DNA of 64,000 nucleotides from Pseudomonas lini (GTDB lineage: Bacteria; Pseudomonadota; Gammaproteobacteria; Pseudomonadales; Pseudomonadaceae): positions 180,266-244,265 of the forward strand of contig NZ_JYLB01000011.1 in the NCBI RefSeq assembly GCF_001042905.1, written 5' to 3'. The notes beneath the pieces were generated by a model. It ran no database searches. It was given only the letters and a program-made list of their open reading frames with translations, and was not told where the DNA came from. The position numbers and the translations under genes are program-made. Below, piece after piece: positions 8,327-17,227 of this stretch. Numbering within the stretch: position 1 is the stretch's first letter; each line of letters begins with the position of its first letter.

Positions 8327-11200
8327 ATGACCCTCAGCTCCGACCTGTCGGGCCCCTCTGTGGAGCCCCGGGTTATCCGCAAGCAGTACGCCATGGAAAT
8401 GGCGGTCGAGCGCACGCGCCTGCTGTACCAGGGCTCGCTGTTGCCTACGCTGTTCATGCTGATCAACGGTCTGGTGTGCGCCGGGCTGCTCTGGAGCCCA
8501 CAGCGTTACTTCGTGGTGAGCGTCTGGCTGATCTGGTTATTGTCACTGGTGGCGTTGCGGGTGATTCAGGTCGCGGCCTTCGATTCGGCGATCCCCAACC
8601 GTCAGGCCCATCCGATCTGGCGTCGCATGTTCATGCTCGGCTCTGCCATGACCGGCCTGACCCTGGCCGGTGCCGGCATCGCGTTGGTGCCCGCTGACAA
8701 TTTCATGCAGCAAGCCTGGGTGTTCGGCCTGATCGGCGCCGCGGCGCTCTCGGCCAGCGTCGCTTATGCCGTCAGCCTGCCGGCTTTTCTGTCCTTTACC
8801 TTGCCCTGTCTGTTGCCGGCTATCGGCTACCTGTTTTGGGGCGGGGATGAGCAGGAACAGGGCTGGGGCTGGTTTGGCCTGATTTTGCTGGGTTCGTTAA
8901 GCGTGGTCGCCTGGCAGGTCAATCGGCTGATTAACCAAGGGCTGCTGCGACGCTTTCAAAATCAGGCCCTGATCGAGCATTTGCAGCAGGCGCAAAGTCG
9001 CAGCGATCAGCTCAACCACGAACTGGCCAAGGAAATCGACCAGCGCCGCCGCGCCGAAGACAAATTGCGCGAAACCCAGGTCGACCTCGAAAACCGGGTC
9101 GCACAACGCAGTCTGGAACTGGACGCCGCCAACCAGGCCTTGAGCAAGAGCGAAGCGCGACTGGCGCTGGCGTTGAAGGCGAGCGAACTCGGGCTGTGGG
9201 ACTGGAACCTGCAGACAGACGAAGTCCATCACACCCAACTCCAGGAGCTGTTTGGCCTGGAGCCGGAATTCGTGACAGCGATGCTCCGCCACCTCAAGCC
9301 CAGGCTGCACCCCGACGACTTGCCATCGCTGAAGCGGGCGCTGGTCGAGCACTTGAAGGGCCGCAGCGAGGATTATCAGATCGAGTATCGGGTGCGGCAC
9401 GGCGATGGCCATTGGGTCTGGATCGAGGACCGTGGTCGAGCGGTGGAGCGCGCCGAGAACGGCCGGGTGATTCGCATGGTCGGCACCCGCCGCGATATAA
9501 GCGCCAGCAAGGGCCTGGAGCAACAGCGACAACTGGCGGCGACGGTGTTTGAGGCTGCCAGCGAAGGCATTGTAATTCTGGACCCGAATTACGCGCTGAT
9601 TGCCGTTAATCAGGCCTTCAGTCGGGTTACCGGCTATGACATTGATGACATGCTCGGACGCAACGTGGTCGAGTTGCCCTGCAGCCGCGATGCCCGCCGG
9701 CATTACACGGCTATTCGTCAGGCGCTGGAGCAGGACGGTAGCTGGCAGGGCGAGCTGGTCGAAGCCCGCAAGAATGGCGAGTTGTATCCGCAATGGCTGC
9801 AACTGAATGCCGTGCGCGATACGCGGGGAAATGTGAGTCATATTGTCGGCTTCTTCGCCGATCTGTCCGCTCGGCGTGAATCCGAAGAACGTATGCGCTA
9901 CCTCGCTCATTACGATGAACTCACGGGGCTGGCCAACCGTTCGTTGTTCCGCGAACGGCTGCACGAGGCTCATCAACGTGGGCGCCAGGGCGGTCGTCGC
10001 AGTCTGGCGTTACTGCACATCAATCTGGACCGTTTCAAGCTGCTCAACGATAGCCTCGGCCACGAAATTGCCGATGAGTTGTTACAAAAAATGGCCCGAC
10101 GGTTGGTCAATGCACTGCCGGAAGCGGACACTATCGCCCGGCTGTCCGGCGATGAATTTGCAGTGCTGTTCGATACCTACGGCAACCTGTCGAGCCTGGC
10201 GCGCGTAGCGACCCGATTGTCGGCCAAGCTGCGTTTGCCAGTCACCGTCGAGGGTCATGAATTGGTGATGAGTGCGTCCATGGGCATCAGCTTGTTGCCG
10301 GACACCGCGCGGGAGATTTCCGCGCTGGTCAGCCAGTCGAACATGGCCATGCAGCATGCCAAACACTTGGGCGGCAACAACTTCCAGTTCTATACAGACA
10401 GCCTGCAAGCCAGCACGCTCGAGCGTTTGCAGCTCGAGAACCAGCTACGCAAAGCCATCGAAGAAAAACAGCTGAAAGTGTTTTATCAACCCAAACTCTG
10501 CCTCGCCACCGGCCGGCTGAATGCCGCCGAGGCGTTGGTACGCTGGAATCACCCGACCCTGGGCCAGGTACCGCCGGGGGATTTCATCGGTCTGGCCGAG
10601 GAAACCGGGCTGATCGGCGCTATCGGCGAGTTCGTTTTGCGCCAAGCCTGCTGGCAAGCGTGTGAGTGGCAGCGTCAGGGGCTGGAGCCGATTCGGGTGT
10701 CGGTCAACCTGTCGGTGCATCAACTGCGTCAGGGAAAACTGGTTAGCCTGGTGCGCCAGGTGCTGGAGGAAACCGGTCTGGCGCCGCATTACCTGGAACT
10801 GGAACTCACCGAAAGCCAGTTGCTGGACAGTGTCGAGCACATCATTGCGACCTTCCAGCAGTTGCGCGACCTTGGGGTGAAACTGGCCATCGACGATTTT
10901 GGCACTGGCTATTCGTCGCTGAGCTATCTCAAGCGCATCCCTGTGGACTACGTGAAAATTGATCAGGCGTTTATCCGCGGTCTGGGGGAGAGCAGTGAGG
11001 ATGCGGCGATCACCCGGGCGATCATCGCCATGGCCCACGGCCTGTCGTTGAAGGTGGTGGCTGAAGGGGTGGAGCGGCCGGAGCAGCTGGAGTTTCTGAA
11101 AACCGAGCGCTGCGATGAAGTGCAGGGCTATTGGGTCAGCCGTCCTGTTGAAGCCGCCGACCTGGCCGAGCTTTTACGTCGCGACGCCAACCCTTTGTAG
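8327..11200 (+). CDS. Membrane PAS-PAS-GGDEF-EAL cyclic-di-GMP protein
   Basis: 957 residues from the ATG at 8327; the frame is open far upstream, but that part is opposite uvrD. About six membrane helices (residues 35-195), a coiled coil (about 200-275), two PAS domains (about 280-400 and 400-520), a GGDEF domain whose motif is SGDEF (607-611), and an EAL domain (EALVRW at 735, with ELTES and DDFGTGYSS intact). The EAL site looks complete, so it is probably a c-di-GMP phosphodiesterase. The cyclase site has Ser for the first Gly and no RxxD inhibitory site five residues before it, so cyclase activity is uncertain. In P. aeruginosa a similar protein lies beside uvrD. Confidence 0.93.
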   Translation: MTLSSDLSGPSVEPRVIRKQYAMEMAVERTRLLYQGSLLPTLFMLINGLVCAGLLWSPQRYFVVSVWLIWLLSLVALRVIQVAAFDSAIPNRQAHPIWRRMFMLGSAMTGLTLAGAGIALVPADNFMQQAWVFGLIGAAALSASVAYAVSLPAFLSFTLPCLLPAIGYLFWGGDEQEQGWGWFGLILLGSLSVVAWQVNRLINQGLLRRFQNQALIEHLQQAQSRSDQLNHELAKEIDQRRRAEDKLRETQVDLENRVAQRSLELDAANQALSKSEARLALALKASELGLWDWNLQTDEVHHTQLQELFGLEPEFVTAMLRHLKPRLHPDDLPSLKRALVEHLKGRSEDYQIEYRVRHGDGHWVWIEDRGRAVERAENGRVIRMVGTRRDISASKGLEQQRQLAATVFEAASEGIVILDPNYALIAVNQAFSRVTGYDIDDMLGRNVVELPCSRDARRHYTAIRQALEQDGSWQGELVEARKNGELYPQWLQLNAVRDTRGNVSHIVGFFADLSARRESEERMRYLAHYDELTGLANRSLFRERLHEAHQRGRQGGRRSLALLHINLDRFKLLNDSLGHEIADELLQKMARRLVNALPEADTIARLSGDEFAVLFDTYGNLSSLARVATRLSAKLRLPVTVEGHELVMSASMGISLLPDTAREISALVSQSNMAMQHAKHLGGNNFQFYTDSLQASTLERLQLENQLRKAIEEKQLKVFYQPKLCLATGRLNAAEALVRWNHPTLGQVPPGDFIGLAEETGLIGAIGEFVLRQACWQACEWQRQGLEPIRVSVNLSVHQLRQGKLVSLVRQVLEETGLAPHYLELELTESQLLDSVEHIIATFQQLRDLGVKLAIDDFGTGYSSLSYLKRIPVDYVKIDQAFIRGLGESSEDAAITRAIIAMAHGLSLKVVAEGVERPEQLEFLKTERCDEVQGYWVSRPVEAADLAELLRRDANPL

Positions 11201-11307
11201 CTGCAGGCTTCGCCAGCTGCTACAGCGACCGAGAGGGCTACATGGAGCGCATGTCGCATGAAATGGGGACATTGAGTTACGCATTGAGCAGGCAAAAAGC
11301 CGATTCA

Positions 11308-11322
11308 TGTAGTATAACTACA
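11308..11322. promoter_or_regulatory. HexR-type palindrome upstream of an RpiR regulator
   Basis: TGTAGTATAACTACA is a perfect 15-bp palindrome apart from the centre and fits the TGTARTWWWAYTACA shape known for gammaproteobacterial HexR. It ends 47 bp before the TTG start of the RpiR-family gene, a position suited to autoregulation. Confidence 0.65.
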
Positions 11323-11369
11323 AGCGTGCTACATCCCCGGCACCTGCCAATAACAAAGAGTCCGCCCCT

Positions 11370-12236
11370 TTGAATCTGCTGCAACACATCGCCCAGTCAC
11401 GCCACCTGTTACGCAAGTCGGAGCTCAAGGTCGCCGACCACGTGCTGCTTGACCCTGCGGCGGTGATGCACAGCTCCATGGCCGACCTGGCCCACAACGT
11501 GGGCATCAGCGAACCGACCATCGTGCGGTTTTGCCGCGCCATCGGTTGCTCCGGGTTTCAGGATTTGAAGCTGAAACTGGCGCAGAGCCTGGCGGCTGGC
11601 GCGAGCTTCGGGCAATTCGCGATCCATGAAGACGATTCGGTCGCCGATTACAGCCTGAAAATCTTCGACACCACCCTGCACACCCTGATGGAAGTTCGCG
11701 AGAAACTCGATCCGGTGGAGTTGCAGAGGGCGGTGTCGCTGATGTCTCAGGCCCAGCGTGTCGAGTTCTATGGCTTCGGTGCCTCGGGCGCCGTGGCGGC
11801 GGATGCCCAGCACAAGTTTTTCCGTTTGCTGCTGACCGCAGCGGCGTATTCCGACCCGCACATGCAGGCGATGTCGGCGGTCACCCTGAAGCCGAGCGAC
11901 GTGGCGATCTGCATTTCCCAGTCGGGGCGTTCCAAGGACCTGTTGATCACGGCCAACCTGGTGCGCGAGAGCGGCGCTTCGTTGATCACTTTGTGCCCGA
12001 GCCAGACACCGTTGGCCGAGCTGTCGACCGTCAATCTGGCGATCGATGTGCATGAAGACACCGAAATTTATACGCCGCTGACTTCGCGCATTGCGCACCT
12101 GGTGGTGATCGATGTGCTGGCGATGGGCGTGGCCATGGCCCGCGGTCCGAGCCTGGTCAATCACCTCAAGAGCGTCAAACGCAGCCTTCGCAGCTTGCGG
12201 CTGTCGCCCAAGTCAGTAAAAGCCCTCGACGATTGA
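11370..12236 (+). CDS. RpiR/MurR family transcriptional regulator, HexR-like
   Basis: 288 residues beginning at a TTG codon; I see no ATG in frame nearby that keeps the helix-turn-helix. Residues 1-80 form the HTH_6 domain (SMADLAHNVGISEPTIVRFCRAIGCSGFQDLKLKLAQSL). Residues about 120-260 form the SIS sugar-phosphate binding domain (FYGFGASGAVAADAQHKFFRL, CISQSGRSKDLL). The overall pattern is close to HexR, the Entner-Doudoroff regulator sensing 2-keto-3-deoxy-6-phosphogluconate, but the usual hexR sits beside zwf or edd, so this is likely a paralogue. Its place beside the pyruvate carboxylase locus suggests a role in central carbon control (inference). Confidence 0.9.
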   Translation: MNLLQHIAQSRHLLRKSELKVADHVLLDPAAVMHSSMADLAHNVGISEPTIVRFCRAIGCSGFQDLKLKLAQSLAAGASFGQFAIHEDDSVADYSLKIFDTTLHTLMEVREKLDPVELQRAVSLMSQAQRVEFYGFGASGAVAADAQHKFFRLLLTAAAYSDPHMQAMSAVTLKPSDVAICISQSGRSKDLLITANLVRESGASLITLCPSQTPLAELSTVNLAIDVHEDTEIYTPLTSRIAHLVVIDVLAMGVAMARGPSLVNHLKSVKRSLRSLRLSPKSVKALDD

Positions 12237-12273
12237 GCCCGATCTGACATTGCCGGAAGGTCGTTCCGACCTT

Positions 12274-12365
12274 TTCGCGGGCAAGCCCGCTCCCACAAGG
12301 ATCGGCTGTGTTGCATAGAGTGAGTGAACACCATCGATCCCTGTGGGAGCGGGCTTGCCCGCGAA
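12274..12365. repeat. Intergenic inverted repeat, family B (REPIN-like)
   Basis: TTCGCGGGCAAGCCCGCTCC and its complement flank a variable centre of about 45 bp. It starts 38 bp after the stop of the RpiR gene. Confidence 0.9.
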
Positions 12366-12486
12366 GGCGTCCTCAAAAACACCCCAGTCATCTGCCAATG
12401 TTCACACGTCTGTAACCCTCCCGCCGCCAAACCGTCATCCCTCGCACCTATCGTGTAACTCCCGTACTCGCCTTGGGAGACTCGAA

Positions 12487-12699
12487 ATGGCTCAGCCCTA
12501 CGAAGAACGCAACAGCGCCGTCAAAACCCGCCGTCAGCAAGAAGATCAGCGCCGCATGGAATTTCGCCGCGCCATCGAAGATCGCTGCGAACGCCGCCAG
12601 TTACTGGCCGAAATTGGCGATTTTCCTGACGACCTCGAACTCAACTACTGGCAGGCAGCACCGGCAACTTCCCGTCGAAACGTTCAACCAGCGCGCTGA
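12487..12699 (+). CDS. Small charged protein, PA3496-like family
   Basis: 70 residues, MAQPYEERNS followed by a highly charged helical region (KTRRQQEDQRRMEFRRAIEDRCERRQL). GGGAG lies about 10 bases before the ATG at 12487. The pattern resembles the small Pseudomonas proteins named after PA3496 (putative envelope integrity); that link is from memory. The last 58 bp overlap the 3' end of the converging pycR gene on the other strand. Confidence 0.65.
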   Translation: MAQPYEERNSAVKTRRQQEDQRRMEFRRAIEDRCERRQLLAEIGDFPDDLELNYWQAAPATSRRNVQPAR

Positions 12700-13603
12700 T
12701 CTGCACCCGTTCGCTGCGGATAAACGCAAGGAATGCGTGGGCCACCGGCGATAGCCGTTTGGCCTTGGCCTGCACCAGGCACCAGCTACGGAACAGCGGC
12801 AACTCTTCGACCGGCAGCTCAATAAGGGCGCCGGTCGCCAACTCAAGGTTCAGGGCGTGGCGTGTCAACAGCGCCAGGCCCAGACCCGCCAATACGCATT
12901 CACGCTGAGCTTCCGCCGAGGCGACCTCCTGGGTCTGGGTGAAGTGCACGCGCTTCTCTTTGAAATACTCGTCGCATGCCAATCGCGTACCGGAACCGGG
13001 TTCGCGCAACAGCAGCGTGTAGGGTTCCAGATCCTGCAAGCGCAATGGTCCCATATGGCACAGCGGATGATCCGGCGGGGCTACAGCGACAATCGGATTG
13101 TTGAGGAACGGCAGGAATTCCAGCCCCATGTCTTGTGGGACCATCGACATGATCACCAAGTCATCACGGTTATCCGACAGGCGCCGGATGACCTGGCCAC
13201 GGTTGACCACCGTCAGGTGCAGGTTCACCTCCGGGTGCTGGCGCTTGAAGGCGGCAAACAGGTGCGGCACGAAATACTTGGCGCTGGATTCCACCGCCAG
13301 TTTCAGCTGGCCCTGCAATGAACCTTGCATGTCAGACAGCTGCATATCGAGGTTTTCCAGGCGCCCGAAAATGTCACGGCTGGCGCGCTGCAGTGCTTCG
13401 GCCGCCTCGGTCATGTAGAGTTTTTTGCCGACATAATCGAACAAGGGTTGGCCGATCAGCTCTTCGAGTTGACGAATCTGTAGGCTCACGGCAGGTTGTG
13501 TGAGAGACATTTCGTCGGCCGCGCGGCTGTAGGACCTTAAGTCGCACACCTCATTGAAGATCTGCAATTGACGCAATGTCATACGCATCAATGACTTACG
13601 CAT
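12641..13603 (-). CDS. pycR: LysR-type regulator PycR
   Basis: 320 residues. The N-terminal winged helix-turn-helix is typical of LysR proteins (LRQLQIFNEVCDLRSYSRAADEMSLTQPAVSLQIRQLEEL), followed by the periplasmic-binding-like effector domain. It is divergent from pycA with 190 bp between, the arrangement known for PycR in P. aeruginosa, where it controls the pyruvate carboxylase genes. Three in-frame ATGs lie within eight codons at the start; I kept the first, but the third (MTLRQLQ) is also possible. The 3' end overlaps the small gene at 12487. Confidence 0.88.
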   Translation of the reverse strand: MRKSLMRMTLRQLQIFNEVCDLRSYSRAADEMSLTQPAVSLQIRQLEELIGQPLFDYVGKKLYMTEAAEALQRASRDIFGRLENLDMQLSDMQGSLQGQLKLAVESSAKYFVPHLFAAFKRQHPEVNLHLTVVNRGQVIRRLSDNRDDLVIMSMVPQDMGLEFLPFLNNPIVAVAPPDHPLCHMGPLRLQDLEPYTLLLREPGSGTRLACDEYFKEKRVHFTQTQEVASAEAQRECVLAGLGLALLTRHALNLELATGALIELPVEELPLFRSWCLVQAKAKRLSPVAHAFLAFIRSERVQISALVERFDGKLPVLPASS

Positions 13604-13640
13604 TTTCTAGAGACCCTGAGCGGAGGCTGATGCCTCAACT

Positions 13641-13656
13641 ATAAGTCTTTGCTTAT
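13641..13656. promoter_or_regulatory. Candidate PycR operator, ATAAG-N6-CTTAT
   Basis: A short perfect inverted repeat with the T-N11-A geometry favoured by LysR regulators. It lies 38 bp before the pycR start and 138 bp before the pycA start, in an AT-rich patch of the shared promoter region. Assignment to PycR is inferred from position only. Confidence 0.45.
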
Positions 13657-13793
13657 GTGTAACCCAATTATTATTCATTTTTGTTAATCCCTTGCGAAGG
13701 CTAGTGTGGAGCTGCGACTGAATTGAAACATTTGGTCACGCGCCGGCCTGGTTTGACAGGTCGTGGGTACCACCGGCTCAAGGGAACCTCCAA

Positions 13794-15209
13794 GTGATAA
13801 AAAAGATCCTGATCGCCAACCGTGGTGAGATTGCCGTACGAATCGTGCGTGCCTGCGCCGAAATGGGCATTCGCTCGGTCGCGATCTATTCCGATGCCGA
13901 CCGCCATGCCTTGCATGTGAAGCGTGCGGACGAGGCCCACAGCATCGGTGCCGAGCCACTGGCCGGTTACCTGAATGCGCGCAAGCTGGTGAATCTGGCC
14001 GTGGAAACCGGTTGTGATGCGTTGCATCCCGGCTACGGTTTCCTCTCGGAAAACGCCGAGCTGGCAGACATCTGCGCTGAACGCGGCATCAAATTCATCG
14101 GTCCATCGGCTGAAGTCATTCGCCGCATGGGCGACAAGACCGAAGCACGCCGTAGCATGATCAAGGCGGGTGTGCCGGTCACGCCAGGCACCGAAGGCAA
14201 CGTCGCGGACATTGCGGAAGCCTTGCTCGAAGGCGATCGCATCGGTTATCCGGTCATGCTCAAGGCAACCTCCGGTGGTGGTGGTCGTGGTATCCGGCGC
14301 TGCGACAGCCGTGAAGAACTCGAACAGGCCTTCCCGCGAGTCATTTCCGAAGCCACCAAGGCTTTCGGTTCGGCGGAAGTGTTCCTGGAAAAATGCATCG
14401 TCAATCCGAAACACATCGAAGCGCAGATCCTCGGTGACAGCTTTGGCAACGTGGTGCACCTGTTCGAGCGTGATTGCTCGATCCAGCGTCGCAACCAGAA
14501 GCTGATCGAGATCGCTCCGAGCCCGCAACTGACCCCGGAACAGCGTGCCTACATCGGCGATCTGTCGGTGCGTGCGGCCAAGGCCGTGGGTTACGAGAAC
14601 GCCGGCACCGTGGAGTTCCTGCTCGCCGAGGGCGAGGTGTATTTCATGGAGATGAACACCCGGGTGCAGGTGGAGCACACCATCACCGAAGAAATCACCG
14701 GCATCGACATCGTTCGCGAGCAGATTCGCATCGCGTCCGGCCTGCCGCTTTCGGTGAAACAGGAAGACATCCAGCACCGCGGTTTTGCGCTGCAGTTCCG
14801 GATCAACGCCGAAGACCCGAAAAACAACTTCCTGCCGAGCTTCGGCAAGATCACCCGTTACTACGCGCCCGGCGGTCCCGGCGTGCGCACCGACACAGCG
14901 ATCTACACCGGTTACACCATTCCGCCTTTCTACGACTCGATGTGCCTGAAACTGGTGGTCTGGGCGCTGACCTGGGAAGAGGCGATGGACCGTGGCTTGC
15001 GAGCTCTGGACGACATGCGTCTGCAAGGGGTCAAGACCACCGCCGCGTATTACCAGGAAATCCTGCGTAACCCGGAATTCCGTAGCGGCCAGTTCAATAC
15101 CAGCTTCGTTGAAAGCCATCCTGAACTGACCAACTACTCGATCAAGCGCAAACCCGAAGAGCTGGCCCTGGCCATCGCCGCCGCCATCGCCGCCCACGCA
15201 GGCCTGTGA
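13794..15209 (+). CDS. pycA: Pyruvate carboxylase subunit A (biotin carboxylase)
   Basis: 471 residues starting at GTG 13794 (IKKILIANRGEIAVRIVRAC), with AAGGGAACC before it. It carboxylates biotin with ATP and bicarbonate. Visible: the N-terminal biotin carboxylase domain, the ATP-grasp Gly-rich loop KATSGGGGRGIRRC (around residue 159), MEMNTRVQVEHT catalytic strand, and the C-terminal domain DSMCLKLVVWA. On sequence alone it could be the AccC of acetyl-CoA carboxylase, but the partner gene 11 bp downstream is a carboxyltransferase with biotin domain, so two-subunit pyruvate carboxylase is the best call. Confidence 0.93.
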   Translation: MIKKILIANRGEIAVRIVRACAEMGIRSVAIYSDADRHALHVKRADEAHSIGAEPLAGYLNARKLVNLAVETGCDALHPGYGFLSENAELADICAERGIKFIGPSAEVIRRMGDKTEARRSMIKAGVPVTPGTEGNVADIAEALLEGDRIGYPVMLKATSGGGGRGIRRCDSREELEQAFPRVISEATKAFGSAEVFLEKCIVNPKHIEAQILGDSFGNVVHLFERDCSIQRRNQKLIEIAPSPQLTPEQRAYIGDLSVRAAKAVGYENAGTVEFLLAEGEVYFMEMNTRVQVEHTITEEITGIDIVREQIRIASGLPLSVKQEDIQHRGFALQFRINAEDPKNNFLPSFGKITRYYAPGGPGVRTDTAIYTGYTIPPFYDSMCLKLVVWALTWEEAMDRGLRALDDMRLQGVKTTAAYYQEILRNPEFRSGQFNTSFVESHPELTNYSIKRKPEELALAIAAAIAAHAGL

Positions 15210-15220
15210 GGAATATAACA

Positions 15221-17029
15221 ATGAGCAAGAAAATCCACGTTACCGACACAATCCTGCGCGACGCCCACCAATCGCTGCTCGCCACCCGCATGCGCACCGA
15301 AGACATGCTGCCGATCTGCGACAAGCTCGACAAAGTCGGCTACTGGTCGCTGGAATGCTGGGGCGGCGCGACCTTCGACGCCTGCGTCCGCTTCCTGAAA
15401 GAAGACCCGTGGGAGCGTCTGCGCCAACTGCGCGCGGCCTTGCCTAATACGCGTCTGCAAATGCTCCTGCGTGGCCAAAACCTGCTGGGCTACCGCCACT
15501 ACAGCGACGACGTGGTCAAAGCCTTCGTTGCCAAGGCTGCGGTCAACGGCATCGACGTGTTCCGCATCTTCGACGCGATGAACGACGTGCGTAACCTGCG
15601 AGTCGCCATCGAAGCGGTGAAAGCGGCCGGCAAACACGCTCAGGGCACCATCGCCTACACCACCAGCCCAGTGCACACCATTGACGCATTCGTGGCGCAA
15701 GCCAGGCAAATGGAAGCCATGGGATGTGATTCCGTGGCGATCAAAGACATGGCCGGCCTGTTGACCCCGTACGCCACTGGCGAACTGGTCAAGGCATTGA
15801 AATCCGAGCAATCGCTGCCTGTGTTCATTCACTCGCACGACACCGCTGGCATGGCCACGATGTGCCAACTCAAGGCCATCGAAAACGGCGCCGATCACAT
15901 TGACACCGCGATCTCCAGCTTCGCTTCCGGTACCAGCCATCCAGGCACCGAATCGATGGTCGCTGCTCTTAAAGGCAGCGAATACGACACCGGCCTGAAC
16001 CTGGAACTGCTGCAGGAAATCGGCTTGTACTTCTACGCCGTGCGCAAGAAGTACCACCAGTTCGAAAGCGAGTTCACCGCCGTTGATACCCGCGTTCAAG
16101 TCAACCAGGTACCGGGCGGGATGATTTCCAACCTGGCCAACCAGTTGAAAGAGCAGGGCGCGCTGAACCGCATGAGCGAAGTGCTGGCGGAGATCCCGCG
16201 CGTTCGCGAAGACCTCGGCTTCCCGCCACTGGTGACCCCGACCTCGCAGATCGTTGGCACCCAGGCGTTCTTCAACGTGCTGGCTGGCGAGCGCTACAAG
16301 ACCATCACCAACGAAGTGAAGCTCTACCTGCAAGGCGGCTACGGCAAAGCGCCGGGCACCGTGAACGAAAAACTGCGTCGTCAGGCGATCGGCAGCGAAG
16401 AAGTGATCGACGTGCGTCCAGCTGACCTGCTCAAGCCGGAAATGACCAAGTTGCGTGCCGAAATCGGTGCCGTGGCCAAGTCTGAAGAAGACGTGCTGAC
16501 CTACGCCATGTTCCCGGACATCGGTCGCAAGTTCCTCGAAGAACGCGCAGCCGGCACCCTCACTCCAGAGGTGCTGTTGCCGATTCCGGAAGCGGGCGGC
16601 GTGGCATCGGCCGGCGGCGAAGGCGTGCCGACCGAGTTCGTCATCGACGTTCACGGTGAAACCTACCGCGTCGACATCACCGGTGTCGGCGTCAAGTCGG
16701 AAGGCAAGCGCCACTTCTATCTGTCCATCGACGGCATGCCGGAAGAAGTGGTGTTCGAACCACTCAACGAATTCGTCAGCGGCGGTAGCAGCAAGCGCAA
16801 GCAAGCCACTGCACCGGGCCACGTCAGCACCACCATGCCAGGCAACATTGTCGATGTGCTGGTCAAGGAAGGCGACACCGTGAAAGCCGGCCAGGCCGTG
16901 CTGATCACCGAAGCGATGAAGATGGAAACCGAAGTCCAATCGGCCATCGCCGGCAAAGTCACCGCCATCCACGTGGCCAAGGGCGACCGGGTGAATCCGG
17001 GCGAGATTCTGATCGAGATCGAAGGCTGA
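15221..17029 (+). CDS. oadA: Pyruvate carboxylase subunit B / oxaloacetate decarboxylase alpha-like
   Basis: 602 residues. I chose the ATG at 15221, which follows GAGGAAT, over a GTG at 15206 that overlaps the pycA stop. Order: HMGL-like carboxyltransferase domain (TDTILRDAHQSLLATRMRTEDM at the N-terminus, metal-binding HSHDTAG near residue 207), the PYC_OADA region, a Pro/Ala linker, and a biotinyl domain with the biotinylated Lys in EAMKMETEV (near residue 567). With PycA it makes oxaloacetate from pyruvate. No Na+-pump beta or gamma genes are nearby, which argues against the decarboxylase complex. Confidence 0.95.
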   Translation: MSKKIHVTDTILRDAHQSLLATRMRTEDMLPICDKLDKVGYWSLECWGGATFDACVRFLKEDPWERLRQLRAALPNTRLQMLLRGQNLLGYRHYSDDVVKAFVAKAAVNGIDVFRIFDAMNDVRNLRVAIEAVKAAGKHAQGTIAYTTSPVHTIDAFVAQARQMEAMGCDSVAIKDMAGLLTPYATGELVKALKSEQSLPVFIHSHDTAGMATMCQLKAIENGADHIDTAISSFASGTSHPGTESMVAALKGSEYDTGLNLELLQEIGLYFYAVRKKYHQFESEFTAVDTRVQVNQVPGGMISNLANQLKEQGALNRMSEVLAEIPRVREDLGFPPLVTPTSQIVGTQAFFNVLAGERYKTITNEVKLYLQGGYGKAPGTVNEKLRRQAIGSEEVIDVRPADLLKPEMTKLRAEIGAVAKSEEDVLTYAMFPDIGRKFLEERAAGTLTPEVLLPIPEAGGVASAGGEGVPTEFVIDVHGETYRVDITGVGVKSEGKRHFYLSIDGMPEEVVFEPLNEFVSGGSSKRKQATAPGHVSTTMPGNIVDVLVKEGDTVKAGQAVLITEAMKMETEVQSAIAGKVTAIHVAKGDRVNPGEILIEIEG

Positions 17030-17061
17030 GTTAACGGCCTCGATATACCGTTTTAAACCTC

Positions 17062-17088
17062 GGGGGGGCATGTGCTCCCCTTTTTTTT
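17062..17088 (+). terminator. Intrinsic terminator of the pycA-oadA operon
   Basis: A G-rich/C-rich stem (GGGGGG...CTCCCC) followed by eight T residues, 33 bp past the oadA stop. Confidence 0.85.
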
Positions 17089-17120
17089 CGCCCGGTGTTT
17101 GGGTGGATTGCAGATCAAGT

Positions 17121-17191
17121 GTGGGCTTGCTCGCGAATGCGGTGTGACATTCAACATCCATATCGACTGACACTCCGCATTCGCGAGCAAG
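17121..17191. repeat. Decayed family B inverted repeat
   Basis: GTGGGCTTGCTCGCGAATGC pairs with GCATTCGCGAGCAAG, but the outer part of the right arm (the CCCGCTCCCAC end) has been lost, so this is a truncated or diverged copy. Confidence 0.75.
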
Positions 17192-17227
17192 GTATTGCAC
17201 TGAATCAGTGAATATGAGGCGAGTTCA

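Noticed and set aside
13794..15209. Calling this gene accC of acetyl-CoA carboxylase
   Set aside because: The adjacent gene encodes a pyruvate-type carboxyltransferase with its own biotin domain, and no accB precedes it.
13701..15221. 506-codon open frame opposite pycA
   Set aside because: It mirrors the codon bias of pycA on the other strand, with His/Gln/Val-rich low-information sequence and no start context.
15134..17200. 688-codon open frame opposite oadA
   Set aside because: It is antisense to a gene with clear carboxyltransferase and biotinyl motifs, so it is a shadow frame.
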